Shown here: positions 1-7,433 of the stretch, piece after piece
How positions within the stretch are numbered: the first letter of the stretch is position 1
Layout of the letters: each line of letters starts with the position of its first letter
Source: an uncultured Flavobacteriaceae bacterium
GTDB lineage: Bacteria > Bacteroidota > Bacteroidia > Flavobacteriales > Flavobacteriaceae
DNA length: 64,000 nucleotides
Reading direction: 5' to 3'
NCBI GenBank assembly: GCA_905479095.1
Contig: CAJQLD010000006.1
Coordinates: forward strand, 19,320 to 83,319
The notes under the pieces: generated by a model
The model's input: only the letters and a program-made list of their open reading frames with translations
The model's database searches: none
Told to the model about the DNA's origin: nothing
Program-made: the position numbers and the translations under genes

Positions 1-464
1 TTATCTTCATTGTTTATTTTTTCTCTTAAAATTGAATCCGCCTGAGAAGGTTTTAAGTCCAAAATAGCGGCGTCTGATTGAGCAGCCTTATAAATAGAAT
101 CTTTATTAATCTCAACCGCACTAACTTCACCTCGCAAAACGCTTTTGACAGAATTAATATAAACATCGTTCCTATTAATTACGTTTAACAAAGAATCAGT
201 TTTAAAATCAAGAGTCATTGCTTGCTTTTGAAGAGACGTAGATGAATAGCCGGGTATGTACTCTCGAAGCGGCGTAAAAGCAATAATAACAGAGGTGATC
301 GCGACTAGAAAAACGGCCACTAAAAAACTTATAACAAACACATTAAGACGAGTTAGCTTAACCGCTAATCGTTCTTCAAAAGTATCTTCATTTAAAACCA
401 CTAAGCGATACTTATGAAGAAGTTTTTTTTTGAATTTCTTTTTTTCTGAGTTTTTTCTACGCAT
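1..464 (-). CDS. M23-family murein peptidase, N-terminal part (truncated by window edge)
   Basis: The reading frame opens with ATG at 464 on the minus strand and runs off the left edge, so only about 154 residues are visible. The N-terminus is strongly basic (MRRKNSEKKKFKKK), followed by a single membrane segment near residues 40-62 and a periplasmic region with coiled-coil character. This is the usual start of flavobacterial membrane-anchored LytM/M23 endopeptidases that trim peptidoglycan crosslinks. The catalytic zinc domain would lie outside the window, so the family call rests on the anchor region only. It is divergent from tatA, with a 117-bp gap. Confidence 0.65.
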   Translation of the reverse strand, partial: MRRKNSEKKKFKKKLLHKYRLVVLNEDTFEERLAVKLTRLNVFVISFLVAVFLVAITSVIIAFTPLREYIPGYSSTSLQKQAMTLDFKTDSLLNVINRNDVYINSVKSVLRGEVSAVEINKDSIYKAAQSDAAILDLKPSQADSILREKINNED

Positions 465-553
465 TTCACTACAAAATTAAATAAAAATTAAGCGATTCTT
501 GTATTTATAATTGACTAAAGTTTGAAATACCTCTATATTTAAAGGATAATTAT

Positions 554-561
554 TAACTTTG
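554..561 (+). promoter_or_regulatory. Bacteroidota -7 box upstream of tatA
   Basis: TAACTTTG fits the TAnnTTTG -7 consensus of the Bacteroidota primary sigma factor and lies 20 nt before the tatA ATG. No convincing TTG -33 element is seen at the usual distance, so this is a partial match. Confidence 0.4.
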
Positions 562-581
562 TAGTCTAAATTTATAGCAAT

Positions 582-767
582 ATGAACACGAATATGTTAC
601 CTCTAGTTATCGGAGCACCGCAAATTATTTTGATTGTGGTTGTGGTTCTTTTGTTGTTTGGCGGCAAAAAAATTCCTGAACTGATGAAAGGTTTAGGAGG
701 TGGAATCAAAGAATTCAAAAAGGCCAGTCAAGAAGAAACAAAAGACGCTGAAGAAAAAAAAGACTAA
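582..767 (+). CDS. tatA: Sec-independent protein translocase subunit TatA
   Basis: A 61-residue TatA/E-type subunit of the twin-arginine translocase, which forms the pore that exports folded proteins. It has a short periplasmic N-terminus, one membrane helix (about residues 12-27), the FGxKKxPEL hinge (FGGKKIPEL) and a glycine-rich start to an amphipathic helix ([12 protein letters not shown]), ending in an acidic/lysine tail. The length is normal for Bacteroidota TatA. An alternative ATG lies four codons in (594). No tatC is in view. It is followed directly by a hairpin terminator shared with the convergent DUF4837 gene. Confidence 0.93.
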   Translation: MNTNMLPLVIGAPQIILIVVVVLLLFGGKKIPELMKGLGGGIKEFKKASQEETKDAEEKKD

Positions 768-794
768 ATAAATCCCGGCTTAGCTGGGATTTAT
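768..794. terminator. Bidirectional hairpin terminator between tatA and the DUF4837 gene
   Basis: ATAAATCCC at 768-776 pairs with GGGATTTAT at 786-794, with further pairing toward a small loop. It lies between two convergent genes and is followed by T-rich sequence, so it can serve both strands. Confidence 0.7.
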
Positions 795-1768
795 TGTTTT
801 ATTCCGATCGATTGTATAATCGCTTCTAACTCAAAGACGTAATCGCGCTTTTGAACTGAAGGGGCAAACACAAACCCTTCAGCAACTAAATAGCGATTAT
901 TTAGGGTGTCTTGTATCCAGTAATTAATGAAGGGTCCAGACATAAAAGCATCTTTTACTTGCCAAATACTTTTTGTTTCAAAACTGTTTAGGTTTGCAAC
1001 TTTAGCCTTCCCAAAGAAAGCTGTATATGCGTTTTCAGTTGTCATATAACTTCCCTCTACGGGTCCTTCAATATATTGTTTACCAATCGAATCGCGTACT
1101 TTAATTACACGTTTTGCAAGCTCATCTTCTGTTAGACTTTTATCATAAGGAAGTGTATACAGCAATAAATTAACAGTGCCTGTTTTGATATCTCTTCGAA
1201 TCCAGAAAAAGTCATTTTCTTGCTTAGCAATTCGATAAACAGAAGGAAACTGAATGTTTATCCCTAGTTGATTTGTGATCGATTCGGAATTAAATAATGC
1301 TTTTTTGGAGCGCCGCTGCTTTTCCTGAATTTCTTGTACTTTAAAGGCTTTTTTTATTTTCGCCTGATTCGTATTAAGCTGGTCAACAATCTCTTCATTT
1401 GTCATTCCATTAACAACGACCATTTTTTGAGGTGAAGCATACGGGTTTGTATAAAATTTTGTAGAAGAGGCAACACCTTTCGTTATTTTTAAAACAAGTC
1501 GGGTGTTTTTCACAAAGCCCGAAAAAACAGAGGATGGTATTTGACGTAATGAAAATTGCGGCTCATCTTGAGGCAATCCATATAAAGGAGCTCCAACAGT
1601 CGACCTTATGGCTTCACCTACAGATGAATCCCATAAGCTATTATCAATCACTACCGATAAGTCGTTGATGTTTCCAGACGATTGTGGTTTGTAAACTTTT
1701 TTTGAGCTTGTATCCTCACAAGCCGTAAACACTAAAAATAAACATAACGCTTTTGTACAAAGTCTCAT
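791..1768 (-). CDS. DUF4837 family lipoprotein
   Basis: A 325-residue exported protein with a short lipoprotein signal peptide ending in the lipobox-like FTAC (Cys about 17), so it is probably anchored in a membrane as a lipoprotein. The body has the pattern of DUF4837: an N-terminal part containing DNSLWDSSVGE and the RQIPSS element, then a charged helical region and a C-terminal sandwich (ITDxxNNRYLVAEGFVFAP-like). The family is Bacteroidota-specific and its function is unknown. Only 11 bp separate it from the upstream transglycosylase on the same strand, so the two are likely cotranscribed and may share a cell-envelope role. Confidence 0.85.
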   Translation of the reverse strand: MRLCTKALCLFLVFTACEDTSSKKVYKPQSSGNINDLSVVIDNSLWDSSVGEAIRSTVGAPLYGLPQDEPQFSLRQIPSSVFSGFVKNTRLVLKITKGVASSTKFYTNPYASPQKMVVVNGMTNEEIVDQLNTNQAKIKKAFKVQEIQEKQRRSKKALFNSESITNQLGINIQFPSVYRIAKQENDFFWIRRDIKTGTVNLLLYTLPYDKSLTEDELAKRVIKVRDSIGKQYIEGPVEGSYMTTENAYTAFFGKAKVANLNSFETKSIWQVKDAFMSGPFINYWIQDTLNNRYLVAEGFVFAPSVQKRDYVFELEAIIQSIGIKQ

Positions 1769-1779
1769 CGATTCGTTTT

Positions 1780-3255
1780 TTAATTAGAAATAATCAACGT
1801 CATTCCGGGTTTTAAATAACTGTCCCAAATATCGTTCCATTCTTTAAGGTTTTGAATAGAAACTCCAGATAATTTATTTGAAATACTCCAGAGTGAATCC
1901 CCTGCTTTCACCAAATATGTTGATTTATTGGGTTTGCTTTTGGATACTGACTTGGTAGTTTTTGAAAAACGATGCGCAGTAGGGTTGCGCGAATAAATCG
2001 TCAATCGTTGCCCTATTTTTAAATCATTTGATCGGAGTCCATTCCATTTTTTAATTTGACTAACTCTGACTTTAAAATTCCGTGCAATTTTCCCTAAAAA
2101 ATCTCCAGATTTAACTTTATACCGTATTTTAGAATCAATCTCAAAAAATTGAGGTAACGGTTTCTCTCTCGCTTCATATTCAGCTTTGGAAAAAGCATAA
2201 ATGTCTTGTTCATTTTGAACGAAATCTCCAATTTTAGTGAGCGGAAGTCTAAGCGTGTATGTTTTATCTTTTAATACAGGAATAATATCCAGTTTGTAAG
2301 ATGGATTTAAAAATTGAAGTCTTTCTATTTTAGTGTCTGTCAGCTCAGCAACATGGTCTAAAGAAATCATCTGCTTTACATGAATCGTATCCGTTGAAAT
2401 AATTGGAAATTGATTTTTATCAACTTTAAATCCGTGGGCGTCGGCATATTCAAAAAGATACATCGTCGCTAAAAACGCAGGGAGATACCCTGCTGTTTCA
2501 CTTGGTAAAAAAGAACGAATATTCCAGTAATTTTGATAGCCCCCCGAGCGACGAATCGCTTTGGTAACGTTTCCAGGGCCCGAATTATAGGCTGCTAAGG
2601 CAAGATCCCAATCTCCAAAAATTTTGTATAATGATTCTAAATATTTGGCTGCAGCGTTAGTTGCTCTTAGGGGATCGCAGCGTTCATCCACGTAGCTGCT
2701 TACTTCAAGTCCATACTGCTTGCCTGTCGCGAACATAAACTGCCAGAGTCCAGTAGCGCCAACGCGCGATTTGGCACACGGTTTTAATGCCGATTCGACC
2801 ACCGCTAAATATTTAATTTCTAAAGGAAGATTGTATTTGTCTAAAACCGCTTCAAACATTGGGAAATAATAATGACTCCGACTTATAAGCGTTTCGGTCG
2901 AGCGTTTTCGGTTCTTTAAATAGCTCTTTATAACGCTTTCTAGTGAGGGATTATACTCAATATTAAAGGGTGTTTTAGCATCTAAAATTGCCAATCGTTT
3001 TTTGAGGGTATCGGTTGGTAATTCTGGATAATAAATTGCTTCGTATGACTGGTTAGATACCGCTTTGCTAAGGGTGTCGTACAAGGAGTTTTTATACAAC
3101 TCGTTTAGCCACTTTTTTTCAATTTTCTGAACGTTTAGATTGACTGGAATAGAGTCTAATTTTGGTGCGTTTACAACGGCCGAACTATCGATGCTTTGAC
3201 TCTGTAACTGACCAATTGTCAAGACTGCTAAAAACAAGAAACCTTTCATCATCAT
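1780..3255 (-). CDS. mltD: Membrane-bound lytic murein transglycosylase (MltD-like) with LysM repeats
   Basis: A 491-residue secreted protein with a signal peptide (about residues 1-20). The SLT/transglycosylase domain lies around 120-250: VVESALKPCAKS carries the catalytic Glu, followed by GATGLWQFM and LALAAYNSGPGNV, all classic family-1 lysozyme-like motifs. Two LysM peptidoglycan-binding repeats follow, near 380-420 (YKVKSGDFLGKIAR) and 447-489 (YLVKAGDSLWSIS). It cleaves glycan strands to leave 1,6-anhydro ends during wall remodelling. The start is MMMKGFL, and any of the three Met codons is possible. Confidence 0.9.
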   Translation of the reverse strand: MMMKGFLFLAVLTIGQLQSQSIDSSAVVNAPKLDSIPVNLNVQKIEKKWLNELYKNSLYDTLSKAVSNQSYEAIYYPELPTDTLKKRLAILDAKTPFNIEYNPSLESVIKSYLKNRKRSTETLISRSHYYFPMFEAVLDKYNLPLEIKYLAVVESALKPCAKSRVGATGLWQFMFATGKQYGLEVSSYVDERCDPLRATNAAAKYLESLYKIFGDWDLALAAYNSGPGNVTKAIRRSGGYQNYWNIRSFLPSETAGYLPAFLATMYLFEYADAHGFKVDKNQFPIISTDTIHVKQMISLDHVAELTDTKIERLQFLNPSYKLDIIPVLKDKTYTLRLPLTKIGDFVQNEQDIYAFSKAEYEAREKPLPQFFEIDSKIRYKVKSGDFLGKIARNFKVRVSQIKKWNGLRSNDLKIGQRLTIYSRNPTAHRFSKTTKSVSKSKPNKSTYLVKAGDSLWSISNKLSGVSIQNLKEWNDIWDSYLKPGMTLIISN

Positions 3256-3312
3256 TCTATAATATAACTGTTATTATGAAGCCCTATCCTATTAGTACTA
3301 AAAAAGTTCTTC

Positions 3313-4500
3313 TTATTCAGAGATTGCAGCAATCCCTGGTAGGGTTTTACCTTCTAAACTTTCTAACATTGCTCCGCCACCAGTACTCACATAACTCACT
3401 TTTTTCTCGAATCCAAATTGCTTTACCGCTGCTACCGAATCCCCTCCACCAACAAGTGAAAAAGCTCCTTTTTTAGTCGCTTCTGCTATTGAGTTTCCTA
3501 AGGCAATCGTACCGCTAGAAAAGGTGTCCATTTCAAAAACCCCTAAAGGACCGTTCCATAAGATAGTTTTACATTGCTGAACGACGTCATGAAATATTGC
3601 TTTTGATTTTGGTCCGCAATCTAAGCCTTGCCAGTTCTCAGGAATTTCCCTGACATCGACAACCTGTGTGTTTGCGTTATTACTAAAATCATCTGCCGCC
3701 AAAACATCAACTGGAATGTGGATTTGAACGTTTTTAGCTTTGGCTCTTTCTAGAATTTGAAGGGCAAGTTCCATTTTGTCGTCTTCACAAATTGAATCAC
3801 CAACATGGCCGCCAAGAGCTTTCACAAACGTAAAAGTCATCCCACCGCCAATAATCAAATGATCTACTTTATCTAAAATATTATCAATAATCGTTATCTT
3901 AGAAGAGACTTTAGCACCCCCTAAAATTGCCAAAACTGGCTTTTCGCCTGTTTTCATTACCTTATCGATACTTTCAATTTCTTGAGCCAATAGACTTCCA
4001 AAACATTTGTTTTCTGGGAAAAACTGAGCAATAATCGTTGTTGAGGCGTGGGCTCTATGAGCGGTCCCAAAAGCATCATTGATATAAAAATCTCCTAGTT
4101 TAGACAGGGCTTCTGCAAAACCTATATCCCCTTTAGTTTCTTCTGAGTGGTATCTTAAATTTTCTAATAAAAGAACCTGACCCGGTTGAAGACTTGCGGA
4201 AGCAGCTTGCGCTTCTTCACCAATACAATCACTGGAAAATAAAACTTCAACCCCTAAAATTGTTTCAAGTGTACTTACAATATGACGTAATGAAAATGCG
4301 GGCTCTTGCGCTTTTGGACGGCCCAAATGAGACATTAAAATACAACTTCCACCATCTTCTAAAACTTTCAAAATAGTTGGTTTTGCGGAGACCATTCGTG
4401 TGGAATCAGAGACTTCAAACAAATCGTTTAAAGGCACATTAAAATCAACTCGTATTAATGCTTTTGTGTTTTTAAAGTTTACGTTCTGTATTGTTTTCAT
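3313..4500 (-). CDS. pgk: Phosphoglycerate kinase
   Basis: A 395-residue cytosolic glycolytic enzyme that transfers phosphate from 1,3-bisphosphoglycerate to ADP. Visible signatures are RVDFNVPLN (17-25), the substrate-binding SHLGRPK segment, AILGGAKVSSKI with the nucleotide-domain lysine, and the C-terminal GGGDSVAAV nucleotide loop. The length matches the family. A TAnnTTTG -7 box lies about 36 nt upstream. It appears to be monocistronic, with a 57-bp gap to the transglycosylase. Confidence 0.98.
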   Translation of the reverse strand: MKTIQNVNFKNTKALIRVDFNVPLNDLFEVSDSTRMVSAKPTILKVLEDGGSCILMSHLGRPKAQEPAFSLRHIVSTLETILGVEVLFSSDCIGEEAQAASASLQPGQVLLLENLRYHSEETKGDIGFAEALSKLGDFYINDAFGTAHRAHASTTIIAQFFPENKCFGSLLAQEIESIDKVMKTGEKPVLAILGGAKVSSKITIIDNILDKVDHLIIGGGMTFTFVKALGGHVGDSICEDDKMELALQILERAKAKNVQIHIPVDVLAADDFSNNANTQVVDVREIPENWQGLDCGPKSKAIFHDVVQQCKTILWNGPLGVFEMDTFSSGTIALGNSIAEATKKGAFSLVGGGDSVAAVKQFGFEKKVSYVSTGGGAMLESLEGKTLPGIAAISE

Positions 4501-4535
4501 TTCTTTGAAAAAATTTTGTTTAATTTATAAGATTT

Positions 4536-4543
4536 CAAAGGTA
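4536..4543 (-). promoter_or_regulatory. -7 box for pgk
   Basis: On the minus strand the sequence reads TACCTTTG, a full TAnnTTTG match, 36 nt from the pgk start. No TTG is seen at the -33 spacing. Confidence 0.4.
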
Positions 4544-4675
4544 AGTATTTCTTTTAGCCTATGAAATATCAGCATAAGAAAGTTATGTGGAAACTCAAAA
4601 AATGAGAAAAACATAATTTATTGTTTAGAAACGTTTAGCATGTGTAGATAGTAAACAAGATTCAATTAAATCTTC

Positions 4676-4683
4676 TATCTTTG
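4676..4683 (+). promoter_or_regulatory. -7 box abutting the holB start codon
   Basis: TATCTTTG is a perfect TAnnTTTG match and ends only 4 nt before the annotated ATG at 4688. If it is used, transcription would begin at or within a base or two of the start codon, giving a leaderless message. Confidence 0.45.
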
Positions 4684-4687
4684 TTTT

Positions 4688-5815
4688 ATGACTTTTGATG
4701 CTATTATAGGGCAGTCTTTTTTAAAAACCCACTTGAAACAAGGGGTGAGTTCTGGGCGAATTCCACATGCTCAGCTTTACGTTGGAAAACTAGGTGTGGG
4801 CGCACTGCCGATGGCGATTGCTTATGCCGATTATTTGATGACACAACAAGAAAGTGGCGTGGGAAAAATGAGCCCATTGACACATCCAAACATCCACTTT
4901 GCGTATCCTGTCACAACAAGTGATAAGGTTAAGTCCAAGCCTGTTTCTTCTAACTACCTTCCCGAATGGCGTTCATTTATTGAGTCAAACCCATATGGGT
5001 CTATCAACGATTGGTATGAGATGATTGGGGTTGGCAATAAACAAGGTAATATTGGAGTCGATGAAGCAACCGATATTGTCTCTAAAATGTCCTTAAAGGC
5101 ATTTAACGGAGGCTACAAGGTCATGATTATTTGGATGGCCGAAAAAATGAATTCGATGTGTGCTAATAAACTTTTAAAGCTCATTGAAGAACCCGCAGAT
5201 AAAACGGTATTTATCCTAGTGACAGAAGACGAAGAGCAGTTGATTAGCACCATTCGATCACGATGCCAAACGATTCATTTAAACCCACTTTCTGAGGACG
5301 CTATAAAAGAAGTCCTTGTAAATAAACATAGTACCGAAGCTAGCTTGGCGCAAAATATTGCTCACCAGTCAGAAGGGAGTTATAGCAGAGCGATTGATTT
5401 ACTAAGTCAAGAGCCTGAAGATCTTCAGTTTGAAACTTGGTTCATTGCATGGGTTCGAACTGCGTTTCAAGCTAAAAGCAACAAACAATCCATTAATAGC
5501 TTAATGGCTTGGAGTGATGAGATCTCTAAAACCGGTCGAGAAATTCAAAAACAATTCTTGGACTATAGTTTACGGTTTTTCAGACAGGCGATGCTGTTTA
5601 ATTATGACGCTAAATCTTTGGTTTTCATGAAGTTAAATGATAAAACATTTAAATTTGAGAACTTTGCGCCTTTCATTGATGCCTCAAATATTGTAGAAAT
5701 TTCTAAAGAAATTGAACTCGCGAATTACCACATTGAGCGCAATGCAAATGCGAAGATTGTGTTAACTGATTTATCTATAAAACTAACTCGTCTTTTACAC
5801 CTTAAAAAAGCCTAA
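4688..5815 (+). CDS. holB: DNA polymerase III delta' subunit (clamp-loader ATPase-like)
   Basis: A 375-residue clamp-loader subunit with the AAA+ delta'/RuvB-like fold. The N-terminus IIGQSFLKTHL and IPHAQLYVG mark the family. The Walker A position reads GKLGVGALP and lacks the GK[ST] signature, so it should not bind ATP catalytically, as is normal for delta'. The sensor-like SMCANKLLKLIEEPADKTVFILVT and STIRSRCQ segments are present. It helps load the sliding clamp at replication forks. Its stop codon overlaps the convergent ompH-like stop by 4 bp. Confidence 0.92.
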   Translation: MTFDAIIGQSFLKTHLKQGVSSGRIPHAQLYVGKLGVGALPMAIAYADYLMTQQESGVGKMSPLTHPNIHFAYPVTTSDKVKSKPVSSNYLPEWRSFIESNPYGSINDWYEMIGVGNKQGNIGVDEATDIVSKMSLKAFNGGYKVMIIWMAEKMNSMCANKLLKLIEEPADKTVFILVTEDEEQLISTIRSRCQTIHLNPLSEDAIKEVLVNKHSTEASLAQNIAHQSEGSYSRAIDLLSQEPEDLQFETWFIAWVRTAFQAKSNKQSINSLMAWSDEISKTGREIQKQFLDYSLRFFRQAMLFNYDAKSLVFMKLNDKTFKFENFAPFIDASNIVEISKEIELANYHIERNANAKIVLTDLSIKLTRLLHLKKA

Positions 5816-6324
5816 TTTTTAGTGTAGCTTTTATTTAGGTCTTCTAATATTTGTTGAGTTAAATCAGAAGTATCTTCTCCATATAATACACTTCCAGCTT
5901 CATTGCTTCCTAAGATGTAGTTATATCCGTTAGACTCTCCATAAGTTCTAACAAAGTCCTTTACTTTTGAAATAATAGAATCGTTAAGGGTTTGGCTTTC
6001 TTGAGCAATTTGTTGTTGTTCAAATTGAACCCGTTGTGACAATAATTGTTCTTTTTGCTGAAGTTCTTGTGATAGTTTCTGAATTGCAGGTTGAGACAAT
6101 TTACGTGCTTTTAATTCCGCTTCTTTAATTTCTAACTCAAATGCAGACCTCAAACTGTCCGTTCGAATTTTGAATGCTTCTATCTTGATTTGAAGTTTCG
6201 CTTCAATATCGACACGTTCTTGGTAATCATTAATAAGGACGACATTATCTACAAAGCCAATTTTTTGTTGTTGACAAGCTGTGAAAGTAAGAATTGTTAA
6301 AAATGTAAGTGCTAATTTTTTCAT
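5812..6324 (-). CDS. OmpH/Skp-like periplasmic chaperone lipoprotein
   Basis: A 170-residue protein with a signal peptide ending in a lipobox (FTAC, Cys17), so it is likely lipidated. A short beta segment (IGFVDNVVLINDY) is followed by a long Gln/Glu/Lys-rich coiled coil (about residues 45-120) and a C-terminal YNYILGSNEAGSVLYG segment typical of the OmpH family. Skp-type proteins form tentacle trimers that hold unfolded outer-membrane proteins. A lipidated version is a variation on soluble Skp. Two 16-bp direct repeats lie about 80-130 bp upstream. Confidence 0.85.
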   Translation of the reverse strand: MKKLALTFLTILTFTACQQQKIGFVDNVVLINDYQERVDIEAKLQIKIEAFKIRTDSLRSAFELEIKEAELKARKLSQPAIQKLSQELQQKEQLLSQRVQFEQQQIAQESQTLNDSIISKVKDFVRTYGESNGYNYILGSNEAGSVLYGEDTSDLTQQILEDLNKSYTKN

Positions 6325-6405
6325 AAGAATGTAATTTGTTTAATGCTGTAAAAGTAGAAAAGTTATTTCAATATTCTAAAAATATAGTACCGGTTTTTAG
6401 TTATA

Positions 6406-6453
6406 GTAAAAAACTATCACATATATTTTGTTCGATTGTAAAAAACTATCACA
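6406..6453. repeat. Pair of 16-bp direct repeats upstream of the OmpH-like gene
   Basis: The 16-mer GTAAAAAACTATCACA occurs identically at 6406-6421 and 6438-6453, a 32-bp period or about three helical turns. It sits in a 225-bp non-coding gap between two minus-strand genes, upstream of the OmpH-like gene. It could be a tandem operator; no function is established. Confidence 0.7.
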
Positions 6454-6549
6454 AATAGCGGCCATAAAACGCCCTTGTAAGTGTTTACGAAAAATGCTAG
6501 TCAATTATAAGGAGTAAACGCTAAAACAGCCTCAGGACGCCTTAAAATA

Positions 6550-7404
6550 CTAATTCTTGTTTTTCAAGACATATATAAGCGAAGAATACTCACCAGACTT
6601 TAGCGCTTTTAGGTTTGAGAGAAAACCAATCCGCAAACTGCTTAACAACCGATGTGAGCCTGTCTTTAGTTTATTAGAAAGCAAACTAACATAATACGCA
6701 TCCATCAAAAGTGGGTGTGTCGATTCTAATTTCATTTGAATTTCAGAAAACACGTTAGAAATCGACTGCTGAGAAAAATGCCACAAATGTCTTGGTACAT
6801 CATACGCTGCCCAATAGTCATTAAAATAATGCGCATCAAAACTTTTAAAATTTGGAACCGCAATAATAATGCGTCCATTTGGCTTCAGAAGTTTTTTAAA
6901 TAACTTAAGGTCGTTGTCAAGGTCGGGTAGGTGCTCTAGAACATGCCAAAGTGTTATAACATCAAACGAATGATGATCTAGGTTTTGCAAGGTTTGAGAA
7001 TCAAAAACAGTGTTTGGTTCTTCTGAGTTAGCGAGGGTTCTTGCAGACGCATTAGGCTCGATCCCTGTAACATCCCAGCCACTATTTTTGGCGGCTCTTA
7101 AAAAATATCCTGTGCCAGCCCCAACGTCCAAAAGAGTCCCTTCCGTGGGTTGAAATGGTTTTAAGAGTCGTAACTTTCGTTTCACAGAAACATACCGAAC
7201 AAAATGATAAAGCACATCAAACAAAGAGCGACGCTGATTGGTGTGAGATATGTAATTTGTTTCTGGATAGTAGCTTGAAAGGGCAGAGGGTGTTGGTTTT
7301 GGATGCGTGTAAAGCAACGCTCTTAAGTCGTCATAGCGTAGCTCGAAAGCGTCTCCACTAACTGCATGATCTTTAAGCTTTAGATAAATTTGTTTTGTTT
7401 TCAT
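6550..7404 (-). CDS. Class I SAM-dependent methyltransferase
   Basis: A 284-residue Methyltransf_23-type enzyme. The SAM-binding motif I is LLDVGAGTGYF (91-101), the acidic motif II lies in WDVTGIEPNASA, and the VITLWHVLEHLPD segment is the usual post-motif. An N-terminal extension (1-60) with YYPETNYISH is typical of Bacteroidota homologs. The substrate cannot be read from the sequence; some relatives act on glycans or small metabolites. It follows mnmG by 29 bp on the same strand and is probably cotranscribed. A parS-like palindrome lies between them, 3 nt before this start. Confidence 0.82.
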   Translation of the reverse strand: MKTKQIYLKLKDHAVSGDAFELRYDDLRALLYTHPKPTPSALSSYYPETNYISHTNQRRSLFDVLYHFVRYVSVKRKLRLLKPFQPTEGTLLDVGAGTGYFLRAAKNSGWDVTGIEPNASARTLANSEEPNTVFDSQTLQNLDHHSFDVITLWHVLEHLPDLDNDLKLFKKLLKPNGRIIIAVPNFKSFDAHYFNDYWAAYDVPRHLWHFSQQSISNVFSEIQMKLESTHPLLMDAYYVSLLSNKLKTGSHRLLSSLRIGFLSNLKALKSGEYSSLIYVLKNKN

Positions 7405-7406
7405 AA

Positions 7407-7422
7407 CGTTCCACGTGGAACA
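7407..7422. promoter_or_regulatory. parS: Candidate parS (ParB-binding) site 1
   Basis: CGTTCCACGTGGAACA differs at one outer base from the full palindrome found at 9322-9337. It matches the bacterial parS pattern TGTTnCACGTGnAACA. It occupies the space directly in front of the methyltransferase start, just past the mnmG stop. ParB binding is inferred; no parA or parB gene is in the window. Confidence 0.7.
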
Positions 7423-7433
7423 ATTGCAGTTAA

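Noticed and set aside
3162..3476. Frame of 104 codons on the plus strand between transglycosylase and pgk
   Set aside because: It is antisense to both genes and shows no protein-family features.
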